From assembly GCA_947589055.1 (NCBI GenBank), contig CANPZL010000004.1:1-64000 (forward strand): DNA of 64,000 nt. The letters run 5' to 3'. The DNA is from an uncultured Lachnospiraceae bacterium (GTDB lineage: Bacteria > Bacillota > Clostridia > Lachnospirales > Lachnospiraceae). The notes below the pieces were generated by a model. It saw only the letters and a list, made by a program, of their open reading frames with translations, was not told the origin of the DNA and made no database searches. Of this stretch, positions 52,101-59,575 are shown piece after piece. The number at the start of each line of letters is the position of its first letter. The stretch's first letter is position 1. Made by a program: the position numbers and the translations under genes.

Positions 52101-52130
52101 TTGTCGATGTATGTCAATCTGTGTTATACT
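52101..52130 (+). promoter_or_regulatory. Probable promoter of the phosphonopyruvate decarboxylase operon
   Basis: TTGTCG at 52101-52106 and TATACT at 52125-52130 are 18 bases apart, in the divergent region. Confidence 0.55.
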
Positions 52131-52164
52131 ATTTTCATATTTTGTGGCAGGAAAGGAGTTAAAA

Positions 52165-53322
52165 ATGAGGATTAACGACTTTTTGGATGTGTTACAATCC
52201 TTTGGTATTGAATATTTTACTGGTGTTCCGGATTCGCAGCTAAAGGCACTATGTGATGCACTGATAGAGCAAAAAGAAGACAGGAAACATCTGATTGCAG
52301 CCAATGAAGGGAATGCGGTAGGATTGGCGGCAGGATACTATATGGCGACTGGGAAAATTCCATGTGTATATATGCAAAACAGTGGCTTAGGAAATGTAAT
52401 AAATCCTTGTGCTTCGTTGATCCATCCGAGGGTATATGGAATCCCGATGGTATTTGTCATTGGATTTCGTGGAGAACCGGGGGTGAAGGATGAACCACAG
52501 CATATTTTTCAGGGTGAGATTACCTTACAGCTGCTAGAGGATTTGGGAATTCGATATTGTCTTCTTGAGGAAGCAACGACCCCGGATGAATGTAAGGAAT
52601 TTATAAAGGAACATGCAGACTTTGTCAGAAGTGGAGAAAGCATAGCGTTTGTTGTGAGAAAGAATGGTCTGACAAAAGAGACGTATCTACAATATAAAAA
52701 TCCCTATCTTTTTTCAAGGGAGGCGGCGATTGAAGCCATTTTGACAACAGAAGGATTTGCTGATGTGGTGGTATCGACCACAGGAAAAATATCCAGAGAG
52801 GTTTTTGAAGTTCGGGAAGCGATGCGGCAGTCGCACGAATCCGACTTCCTGACAGTTGGCTCCATGGGCCATTGTTCTATGATCGGGTTGGGAATCGCTT
52901 TGGAAAAACCGGAGAAGCGGATTTGTATTTTAGATGGGGATGGGGCATTTTTGATGCATATGGGAGCAGGTGCCATTATCGGACAGAAACGTCCAACAAA
53001 TTTGATTCATGTTGTATTGAATAATCAAGCACACGAATCTGTAGGAGGAATGCCGACAGCGATGGCATCTGTGGATATGATGAAATTGGGAGAGGCACTA
53101 GGGTATTGCAAGGCACTTTCCGTAGATTCTAAGGAAGCATTACTTCTGGTAATGGACGAATTAAAGGACAGTGCGGGACCGATACTTTTAGAGGTAAAAG
53201 TAGCAATAGGATCCCGTATGAATCTTGGCAGGCCTACTAAAACGCCGAAAGAGAATATAGAATCCTTTATGAAGTACTTAAGCAGGGAAAAGAGTGACAA
53301 TAACGATAAGGATGGACAGTAA
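52165..53322 (+). CDS. ppd: Phosphonopyruvate decarboxylase
   Basis: From the ATG at 52165 (AAAGGAG) the product is 385 residues. It is a two-half thiamine diphosphate enzyme: N-terminal FTGVPDSQLKALCD and the activating Glu48 in AANEGNAVGLAAGYY, C-terminal GSMGHCSMIGLGIAL and cofactor motif ILDGDGAFLMHMGA followed by VVLNNQAHESVGGMP. It decarboxylates phosphonopyruvate to phosphonoacetaldehyde, which pulls the unfavourable mutase reaction forward. The next gene starts 22 bases downstream. Confidence 0.93.
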   Translation: MRINDFLDVLQSFGIEYFTGVPDSQLKALCDALIEQKEDRKHLIAANEGNAVGLAAGYYMATGKIPCVYMQNSGLGNVINPCASLIHPRVYGIPMVFVIGFRGEPGVKDEPQHIFQGEITLQLLEDLGIRYCLLEEATTPDECKEFIKEHADFVRSGESIAFVVRKNGLTKETYLQYKNPYLFSREAAIEAILTTEGFADVVVSTTGKISREVFEVREAMRQSHESDFLTVGSMGHCSMIGLGIALEKPEKRICILDGDGAFLMHMGAGAIIGQKRPTNLIHVVLNNQAHESVGGMPTAMASVDMMKLGEALGYCKALSVDSKEALLLVMDELKDSAGPILLEVKVAIGSRMNLGRPTKTPKENIESFMKYLSREKSDNNDKDGQ

Positions 53323-53344
53323 ATATACCTTGGAAGGGGATAAA

Positions 53345-54061
53345 ATGAAAGCATTGATATTGAATTCTGGAATTGGAAGACGAATGGGAAAATACACAGA
53401 ATCAATTCCGAAATGTATGATTGCCCTTGATGAAAAGCAGACGATTCTTTCTAGGCAGTTAATATTATTGAAGAAAAGCGGCATTGAGGAAGTTATTATC
53501 ACTACTGGACCGTTTGAAAGCAAGATAAAGAACTATGTCCAGTCATTAGGACTTGAACTGGATATAACGTTTGTGCAGAATCCCCTCTATGCGGAAACGA
53601 ATTATATTTATTCTATTTATCTTGCTCGTCAGTTTTTACAGACGGACTTGATTTTGATGCATGGAGATTTGATCTTTTCTTCTGAAGTCTTTCATCAGTT
53701 ATTGGAACGACAGGAAAGTGTTATGGTGGTAAGCAGCACCCTGCCTTTGCCAAAGAAGGATTTTAAGGCAGTGATAAAAGGAGGATATATTAGAAGCGTA
53801 GGGATTGATTTTTTTGAGGATGCTTACACCGCTCAGCCTTTGTATAAATTTAAGAAACAAGATTGGTTAGAATGGTTAAAACAGATAGAGAGTTTTTGTG
53901 AGAGAAATATTGTGACTTGTTATGCAGAAGATGCGTTAAACGAGTGTTCTTTAAAATGTCATCTTCAATTTTTGGATATACAGGATCAATTATGTGGAGA
54001 AGTGGATAATGAGGAAGATTTGATAAAGATGCGGAAGCGGTTAAAGGAGGAAACGGAATGA
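53345..54061 (+). CDS. Sugar-nucleotidyltransferase-like protein, putative phosphonate cytidylyltransferase
   Basis: The ATG at 53345 follows TTGGAAGGGG. The 238-residue protein has the NTP-transferase motif KALILNSGIGRRMGKYT and SIPKCMIALDE, and a metal Asp in LILMHGDLIFS. It resembles LicC/PntC-like enzymes that link CTP to phosphocholine or 2-aminoethylphosphonate. It overlaps the mutase gene by four bases (ATGA), indicating translational coupling. The substrate here is probably a phosphonate or a phosphonylated precursor, but is not proven. Confidence 0.75.
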   Translation: MKALILNSGIGRRMGKYTESIPKCMIALDEKQTILSRQLILLKKSGIEEVIITTGPFESKIKNYVQSLGLELDITFVQNPLYAETNYIYSIYLARQFLQTDLILMHGDLIFSSEVFHQLLERQESVMVVSSTLPLPKKDFKAVIKGGYIRSVGIDFFEDAYTAQPLYKFKKQDWLEWLKQIESFCERNIVTCYAEDALNECSLKCHLQFLDIQDQLCGEVDNEEDLIKMRKRLKEETE

Positions 54062-55356
54062 GTACGGTGTATTTGTGTTTTAGTGCGGATATTATTCATG
54101 GAGGGCATATTGATATTATAAAAAAGGCAGGTACATTAGGTGAAGTGATAATCGGACTGCTGACGGATGAAGCTGTAGCAAGTTATAAGCGGTTTCCGCT
54201 TTTGTCATATGAAGACCGGTATCGTATTTTCTCAAGTATTGAGGGAGTGTCCAAAGTAATACCCCAGAATACGCTAAGTTATGTAGAGAATCTTAGGACC
54301 CTGAAGCCGGATTATCTGGTACATGGGGATGATTGGCAGGAAGGAACACAGGCAGGAGTGCGTAAAGAAGCTATTGACGTCTTGTCTGAGTACGGAGGGA
54401 AGCTTATTGAATTTCCATATAGTAATAAGGAGGAATATCAAAAACTGGAGGCAATGAAGCGGGAGCAGTTATCCATGCCGGATTATCGGAGAGGAAGACT
54501 GCGTAAGTTGTTATCCATGAAAAAATCGGTGCGGATTTTAGAGGCTCATAGCGGTCTGACTGGACTGCTAGCTGAGAAAACAGTGGTTTATCATGAGGGA
54601 AAGGCATATCAGTTCGATGGCATGTGGGTATCCAGTCTTTGCGATTCGACAGCAAAAGGGAAGCCGGATATTGAATTAGTAGATATGTCCTCTCGGATTC
54701 GGACGATTGATGATATTATGGAGGTTACGACAAAGCCGATTATTTTAGATGGAGATACCGGAGGACTGATCGAGCATTTTGTTTATAATATACGAACTTT
54801 AGAGCGGCTTGGAGTATCGGCTCTTATCATTGAGGATAAGATTGGTTTAAAGAAAAATTCCTTATTTGGAACGGAGATAAAGCAGACACAGGACACGATC
54901 GAGCATTTTTGTGAGAAGATAAAGGCTGGAAAGAGGGCTTTAAAAACAGGAGATTTTATGCTGATTGCAAGAATTGAAAGTCTGATTCTGGAAAAAGGAA
55001 TGGAAGATGCTTTAAAACGGGCGGCAGCTTATGTGGCGGCCGGTGCAGACGGAATCATGATACATTCCAGAAAAAAGGAACCGGATGAGATTTTTGAGTT
55101 TTGTCAGAAATTCCGTTCCATTGATGAATATACACCATTGGTGGTGGTTCCGACTTCATTTAATACCGTAACGGAAGAGGAACTGGAAAAAATCGGTGTA
55201 AATGTGATTATTTATGCAAACCAACTGACAAGAAGCGCATTCCCTGCCATGAAAAAAGCGGCAGAGTTGATTTTAACCCATCATCGAGCAAAAGAAGCAG
55301 ATGAAATTTGTATGCCGATCAAGGACATTCTGACCTTGATTCCGGAGGAATCGTAA
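54058..55356 (+). CDS. pepM: Cytidylyltransferase-phosphoenolpyruvate mutase fusion (Fom1-like)
   Basis: The 432-residue protein is a fusion. Residues 1-140 form an HxGH-type nucleotidyltransferase (His14-x-x-His17 in IIHGGHIDIIKKAG). Residues about 155-432 form PEP mutase, with the defining motif EDKIGLKKNS near 259 and DGDTGGLIEH before it. PEP mutase makes the C-P bond. The fused domain recalls Fom1 of fosfomycin biosynthesis, whose front domain attaches CMP to 2-hydroxyethylphosphonate. With the reductase and decarboxylase, the predicted product is CMP-hydroxyethylphosphonate. All three pathway enzymes are thus present. Confidence 0.9.
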   Translation: MSTVYLCFSADIIHGGHIDIIKKAGTLGEVIIGLLTDEAVASYKRFPLLSYEDRYRIFSSIEGVSKVIPQNTLSYVENLRTLKPDYLVHGDDWQEGTQAGVRKEAIDVLSEYGGKLIEFPYSNKEEYQKLEAMKREQLSMPDYRRGRLRKLLSMKKSVRILEAHSGLTGLLAEKTVVYHEGKAYQFDGMWVSSLCDSTAKGKPDIELVDMSSRIRTIDDIMEVTTKPIILDGDTGGLIEHFVYNIRTLERLGVSALIIEDKIGLKKNSLFGTEIKQTQDTIEHFCEKIKAGKRALKTGDFMLIARIESLILEKGMEDALKRAAAYVAAGADGIMIHSRKKEPDEIFEFCQKFRSIDEYTPLVVVPTSFNTVTEEELEKIGVNVIIYANQLTRSAFPAMKKAAELILTHHRAKEADEICMPIKDILTLIPEES

Positions 55357-55372
55357 AAGTAAGGTGAAAAGT

Positions 55373-55645
55373 ATGCAGCGTAATTATATTCATGTGACCG
55401 GAAGGGTGCAGGGAGTCGGATTCCGTTATCATGCCATGAATCTGGCACTGGAAAACCATCTGACCGGCTGGGTCAGAAATCTGCATAACGGTGCGGTGGA
55501 AATGGAGGTTCAGGGAGAACCGGAGGCGGTGGAGCGATTCTCCCTGAGCTTGGCGGAAGGTACAAACTGGATTCGTATTGATACGAAAACGGTTACACAG
55601 ATTCAGACTATACCGGAGGAAGTTGGTTTCCGCATTCGGTATTGA
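55373..55645 (+). CDS. acyP: Acylphosphatase
   Basis: The ATG at 55373 follows AAGGTGAAAAGT; an in-frame GTG at 55364 overlaps this site. The 90-residue protein has the acylphosphatase motif GRVQGVGFRYHAM with the phosphate-binding Arg, and GWVRNLHNGAVEMEVQG with the catalytic Asn. It hydrolyses carboxyl-phosphate bonds. Its position 16 bases after pepM is probably operon sharing and not a functional link. Confidence 0.92.
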   Translation: MQRNYIHVTGRVQGVGFRYHAMNLALENHLTGWVRNLHNGAVEMEVQGEPEAVERFSLSLAEGTNWIRIDTKTVTQIQTIPEEVGFRIRY

Positions 55646-55663
55646 TATGCAATTTATAATAAT

Positions 55664-55726
55664 TTAACTTGAATTTCTCCGATTCTTCCTCTATGATAGA
55701 CAGGAGATATTCAAGTTAATTTTTTA
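55664..55726 (+). terminator. Terminator of the phosphonate-acyP operon
   Basis: TTAACTTGAA (55664-55673) pairs perfectly with TTCAAGTTAA (55710-55719), with TCTCC and GGAGA pairing inside, followed by TTTTTT. Confidence 0.85.
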
Positions 55727-55752
55727 TGGAAAGTAGAATTGGAGTAGAAGCA

Positions 55753-56538
55753 ATGTCAAATTACGGAACCTTTGGTGAAAATAATCCGATATGGAAGGCG
55801 GTAAACCGCTTTGCGGATATGATGGTGATCGGAATCTGGTTTTTGATTACCTGCCTCCCAGTATTTACCATAGGGGCAGCGTTGAGTGCCTTTTATTATA
55901 CAGCGATGGATTCTCTGCGAAAGGAAGACGGTTATATTTTCCGGCGGTATTTCCGGAGTTTTGCGGCAAATTTCAAAAAGGGAACCCTGCTCTGGCTGAT
56001 TATGCTGGCACTGGGAGCGGTTTGCGGTATGAATATCTTTTGCTGGGTGATCAATTCTGATATGCAGATCGCCCCGGTCATGTTGGTGATCAGTGCATTG
56101 ATGTTGTTTGCATGGCTGGTGACGTTTACCTTTGTCTTCCCGTTGCAGGCACGGTTTGAGAACACTATAGGGAAAACGATCCAGAATGCATTTTTGCTTG
56201 GGATCAGTAATCTTCCGTTTACTATATCGGTGATCCTTATGTTTGGAATCCTTGCCTTTCTCTGCTATATCTCTTGGCTGGTGGTGTTGATCATGCTTTT
56301 GTTTGGTACAGGCGTGGCAGGCTATCTGCTGGTGTATAACTATGAGCGGTTGTTCAAAAAGAATGGATATATAGAGGAGGATGACGGAAAGATTCAAAAT
56401 GACGATTACGAGTTTGAGGTAGAGGTTGACTTCGATGAAATCTACCCCAGGGAAGAAAAAGCGGGCACACAGGAAACCGATGCAGAAAGCACGGATATGG
56501 AAGACACAGATATTGAAAATACCGATACAGAGGATTGA
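55753..56538 (+). CDS. DUF624 (YesL-like) membrane protein
   Basis: The ATG at 55753 has GGAG upstream. The 261-residue protein has about five transmembrane helices in residues 25-205 and the family segment FADMMVIGIWFLITCLPVFT, then IGAALSAFYYTAMDSLRKED. It ends in a repetitive acidic tail of ESTDMEDTDIENTDTED type. DUF624 proteins often accompany carbohydrate uptake genes; here there are none. Function unknown. Confidence 0.82.
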   Translation: MSNYGTFGENNPIWKAVNRFADMMVIGIWFLITCLPVFTIGAALSAFYYTAMDSLRKEDGYIFRRYFRSFAANFKKGTLLWLIMLALGAVCGMNIFCWVINSDMQIAPVMLVISALMLFAWLVTFTFVFPLQARFENTIGKTIQNAFLLGISNLPFTISVILMFGILAFLCYISWLVVLIMLLFGTGVAGYLLVYNYERLFKKNGYIEEDDGKIQNDDYEFEVEVDFDEIYPREEKAGTQETDAESTDMEDTDIENTDTED

Positions 56539-56544
56539 CTTTCC

Positions 56545-56573
56545 TTGCTATTTCCTATGGAATATAGTATGAT
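56545..56573 (+). promoter_or_regulatory. Probable sigmaA promoter of lysA
   Basis: TTGCTA at 56545-56550 and TATGAT at 56568-56573 are 17 bases apart. Confidence 0.6.
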
Positions 56574-56617
56574 GCAAGGGTAGTTTTACTTCATATTAAC
56601 AGGAGATGAACAGAAAC

Positions 56618-57868
56618 ATGGAGAAGAAACCGTTTGTGACAAAGGCTCAGCTTGAGCAGATCATACAGAAGTATCCCACGCCATTTCATTTATATGATGA
56701 GAAGGGAATCCGTGAAAATGCGAGAAAGCTAAAGCAGGCGTTTGCATGGAATCCGGGTTTTCGGGAATATTTTGCGGTGAAGGCGACCCCCAATCCGACA
56801 ATCCTGCGGATATTAAAGGAAGAGGGATGTGGAGTGGACTGTTCGTCTCTGACTGAGCTGATGATGTCGGAACGACTTGGATTTCAGGGAGACGAGATTA
56901 TGTTTTCTTCCAATGATACACCGGCGGAGGAATTCGTAAAGGCAAGAAACTTGAATGCAACCATCAATCTGGATGATATTACGCATATTGATTTCCTGAA
57001 AGAGTGTGCCGGAATTCCCAAGAAGATTAGTTGCCGCTTTAATCCGGGCGGTGTGTTTGAACTGGGAACCGATATTATGGATAATCCGGGAGATGCCAAG
57101 TATGGCATGACAAAGGAGCAGATACTGGAGGCGTATTCCCGGCTAAAGGAACTGGGGGTTGAGACCTTCGGTATGCACGCTTTTCTTGCCAGCAATACGG
57201 TAACGAATGCATATTATCCGGCACTGGCGGAGATTCTGTTCCGTCTGGCAGTAGAAATTAAGGAAAAAACGGGAGTACAGCTAAGTTTTATTAACTTGTC
57301 CGGTGGTGTAGGTATTCCTTATACGCCGGATAAAGAACCAAATGATATTCTTGCTATCGGGGAAGGCGTCCATCGGGTATATGATCAGATACTGGTGCCT
57401 GCGGGTATGGGCGATGTGCGTATCTTTACGGAACTGGGAAGATTTATGCTGGCGCCGTATGGACATCTGGTAGTGAAAGCTATCCATGAGAAGCACACCT
57501 ACAAGGAGTACATCGGGGTGGACGCATGTGCGGTCAATCTTATGCGGCCTGCCATGTACGGTGCGTATCATCACATCACAGTCATGGGAAAAGAAAAGGA
57601 ACCGTGCGACCATGTTTATGATATTACAGGCTCGCTTTGTGAAAACAATGATAAGTTTGCCATTGACCGGAAACTGCCGAAGATCGACATCGGCGATCTG
57701 TTAGTCATACACGATACCGGTGCCCATGGCTTTGCAATGGGATATAATTATAATGGCAAGTTAAAATCTGCCGAGCTGCTGCTCCGGGAGGATGGTTCGG
57801 TAAAGCTGATCCGTCGTGCGGAGACGCCGGAAGATTATTTTGCAACTCTGGAAGGCTTTTGGGAATAA
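56618..57868 (+). CDS. lysA: Diaminopimelate decarboxylase-like PLP enzyme
   Basis: I prefer the ATG at 56618 (MEKKPFVTKA); the one at 56606 abuts its AGGAG site. The 416-residue fold-type III decarboxylase has the PLP lysine K55 in YFAVKATPNP, then GCGVDCSSLTEL, LSGGVGIPYTP and the C-terminal GSLCENNDKFA, with Cys for substrate binding. It likely makes lysine from meso-diaminopimelate. Its strong similarity to a divergent LysA subfamily leaves a small chance of other amino-acid decarboxylation. Confidence 0.85.
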   Translation: MEKKPFVTKAQLEQIIQKYPTPFHLYDEKGIRENARKLKQAFAWNPGFREYFAVKATPNPTILRILKEEGCGVDCSSLTELMMSERLGFQGDEIMFSSNDTPAEEFVKARNLNATINLDDITHIDFLKECAGIPKKISCRFNPGGVFELGTDIMDNPGDAKYGMTKEQILEAYSRLKELGVETFGMHAFLASNTVTNAYYPALAEILFRLAVEIKEKTGVQLSFINLSGGVGIPYTPDKEPNDILAIGEGVHRVYDQILVPAGMGDVRIFTELGRFMLAPYGHLVVKAIHEKHTYKEYIGVDACAVNLMRPAMYGAYHHITVMGKEKEPCDHVYDITGSLCENNDKFAIDRKLPKIDIGDLLVIHDTGAHGFAMGYNYNGKLKSAELLLREDGSVKLIRRAETPEDYFATLEGFWE

Positions 57869-57896
57869 AAGAAATCAGAATGTAGGAGGAATAAGA

Positions 57897-58412
57897 ATGA
57901 ATCCAATCGTTACGATAACAATGGAAAACGGTGATGTTATGAAGGCGGAGTTATATCCGGATATTGCACCCGTCTCTGTCAATAATTTTATATCCTTGAT
58001 TAAAAAAGGCTATTATGACGGTTTGATCTTTCATCGTGTGATCAAGGGCTTTATGATTCAGGGCGGTTGTCCTGAGGGAACCGGCATGGGCGGCCCCGGA
58101 TATAGTATCAAAGGTGAATTTGCCATGAATGGTGTAAAGAATGATTTAAAGCATACGGAAGGCGTACTCTCTATGGCACGGGCGATGGATCCCAATTCCG
58201 CAGGCTCACAGTTTTTTATCATGCATAAGACCTCCCCTCATTTAGACGGTTCGTATGCCGCCTTTGGAAAGATCATTGAGGGTATGGATGTAGTGAATAA
58301 GATTGCAGAGACCGCTACGGATTATTCCGACCGGCCGTTACAGGAGCAGAAGATGGCAAAGGTTACGGTTGATACCTTCGGAGTTGATTATCCGGAACCG
58401 GAAAAGCAGTAG
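57897..58412 (+). CDS. Cyclophilin-type peptidyl-prolyl isomerase
   Basis: From the ATG at 57897 (TAGGAGGAATAAGA) the product is 171 residues. It has the cyclophilin motifs GLIFHRVIKGFMIQGG, GGPGYSIKGEFAMNG, SMARAMDPNSAGSQFFIM and LDGSYAAFGKIIEG. It has no signal peptide, so it acts in the cytosol on protein folding. It follows lysA by 28 bases. Confidence 0.95.
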   Translation: MNPIVTITMENGDVMKAELYPDIAPVSVNNFISLIKKGYYDGLIFHRVIKGFMIQGGCPEGTGMGGPGYSIKGEFAMNGVKNDLKHTEGVLSMARAMDPNSAGSQFFIMHKTSPHLDGSYAAFGKIIEGMDVVNKIAETATDYSDRPLQEQKMAKVTVDTFGVDYPEPEKQ

Positions 58413-58437
58413 AATTAAGATATGAGGGTGAATACCA

Positions 58438-59481
58438 ATGAAGAATCCAAAACCGTTGATCGTAATAGCCATATTACTGGTGATCGTGCTTGGCAGTCTC
58501 ATCTATGGCTATAGTCAATATAAAATATATCAGGAAGAATACCAGGGAACAGAGTCATCCCAGGGAGAAGATGTAGTAGTGGTAATCCCGGAAGGAGCCG
58601 CCACGAAGCAGATCGCACAGATTCTAAAAGAGAATGGCCTGATTCAATTTCCGTCCGCTTTTGTAAAACGGGTAAAGGAATCCCAGTATCGTGGCAGCCT
58701 TCAGCCCGGTGAGTTTACGTTGAATACAGGCATGAGTACATGGGAAATGATAGAGGTTCTGGGTTACGTGGAACCGACAAAGCAGGTTATGGCGACGCTG
58801 ACGATTCCTGAAGGCTTTTCCATTGAGCAGATTGCGGCAAGAGTAGAGGAACAGGGACTGTTTACACAGGAGGAATTCTTAGAAGCGGTTCAGGCAAATA
58901 CCTACTCCTATGGATTTTTGGACAGTATACCGGAAGGTGTGAATGTCAATTACCGGTTACAGGGCTTCCTCTTCCCGGCTACGTATGATATTTATGAGGA
59001 TACCACCGCGCATGATCTGGTGGATATGATGTTGAAAAAATTCGATGAGGTATATAGTCCGGAGCTGCAGGCACAGGCGGCCGCTATGAATTATACGGCG
59101 TTTGAGTTGGTGAACCGGGCGTCTATCGTGGAACGGGAAGCGAAACTGGACGAGGAACGTCCGCTGATTGCAGGCGTCATCAATAATCGTCTGGAGCAGG
59201 GAATGATGCTGCAAATGTGTCCTACCGTCTTATATCCGATTACAAATGGAATCTATGATAAGTCTGAAGTAACCTATGAGGATCTGGAGGTGGAATCCCT
59301 GTATAATACCTATAAGTATACCGGACTTCCGGTAGGCCCGATCTGCAATCCCGGCGAGGTTTCTTTGCGGGCAGTTTTATATCCGGCCCAGCATAATTAT
59401 CTGTATTATCATGTGGATAATGAAGAAATCGGAAGTCATATTTTCACAGAAACCTATGAAGAGCATGTAGAGACCCAGTAA
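58438..59481 (+). CDS. mltG: Endolytic murein transglycosylase MltG
   Basis: The 347-residue protein has one N-terminal transmembrane helix (about 6-26), a LysM-like segment (VVVIPEGAATKQIAQIL) and the YceG/MltG catalytic domain. The catalytic Glu lies in ASIVEREAKLDEERPLIAGV near residue 230, followed by VINNRLEQGMMLQ. TGLPVGPICNPG closes the active site. MltG cuts nascent glycan strands at the membrane. GATATGAGGGTG precedes its ATG. Confidence 0.93.
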   Translation: MKNPKPLIVIAILLVIVLGSLIYGYSQYKIYQEEYQGTESSQGEDVVVVIPEGAATKQIAQILKENGLIQFPSAFVKRVKESQYRGSLQPGEFTLNTGMSTWEMIEVLGYVEPTKQVMATLTIPEGFSIEQIAARVEEQGLFTQEEFLEAVQANTYSYGFLDSIPEGVNVNYRLQGFLFPATYDIYEDTTAHDLVDMMLKKFDEVYSPELQAQAAAMNYTAFELVNRASIVEREAKLDEERPLIAGVINNRLEQGMMLQMCPTVLYPITNGIYDKSEVTYEDLEVESLYNTYKYTGLPVGPICNPGEVSLRAVLYPAQHNYLYYHVDNEEIGSHIFTETYEEHVETQ

Positions 59482-59502
59482 GTGGTAACGAATACGAAGT
59501 AA

Positions 59503-59547
59503 AACTCCCTTGATTCTTTTATTTAGAATCAAAGGGAGTTTTTGTTG
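59503..59547. terminator. Bidirectional terminator between mltG and the beta-propeller gene
   Basis: AACTCCCTTGATTCT pairs with AGAATCAAAGGGAGTT, with one bulge, flanked by A and T tracts on either side. Confidence 0.85.
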
Positions 59548-59575
59548 TGCTGAGAACTATTGAAAAACCAGATTT

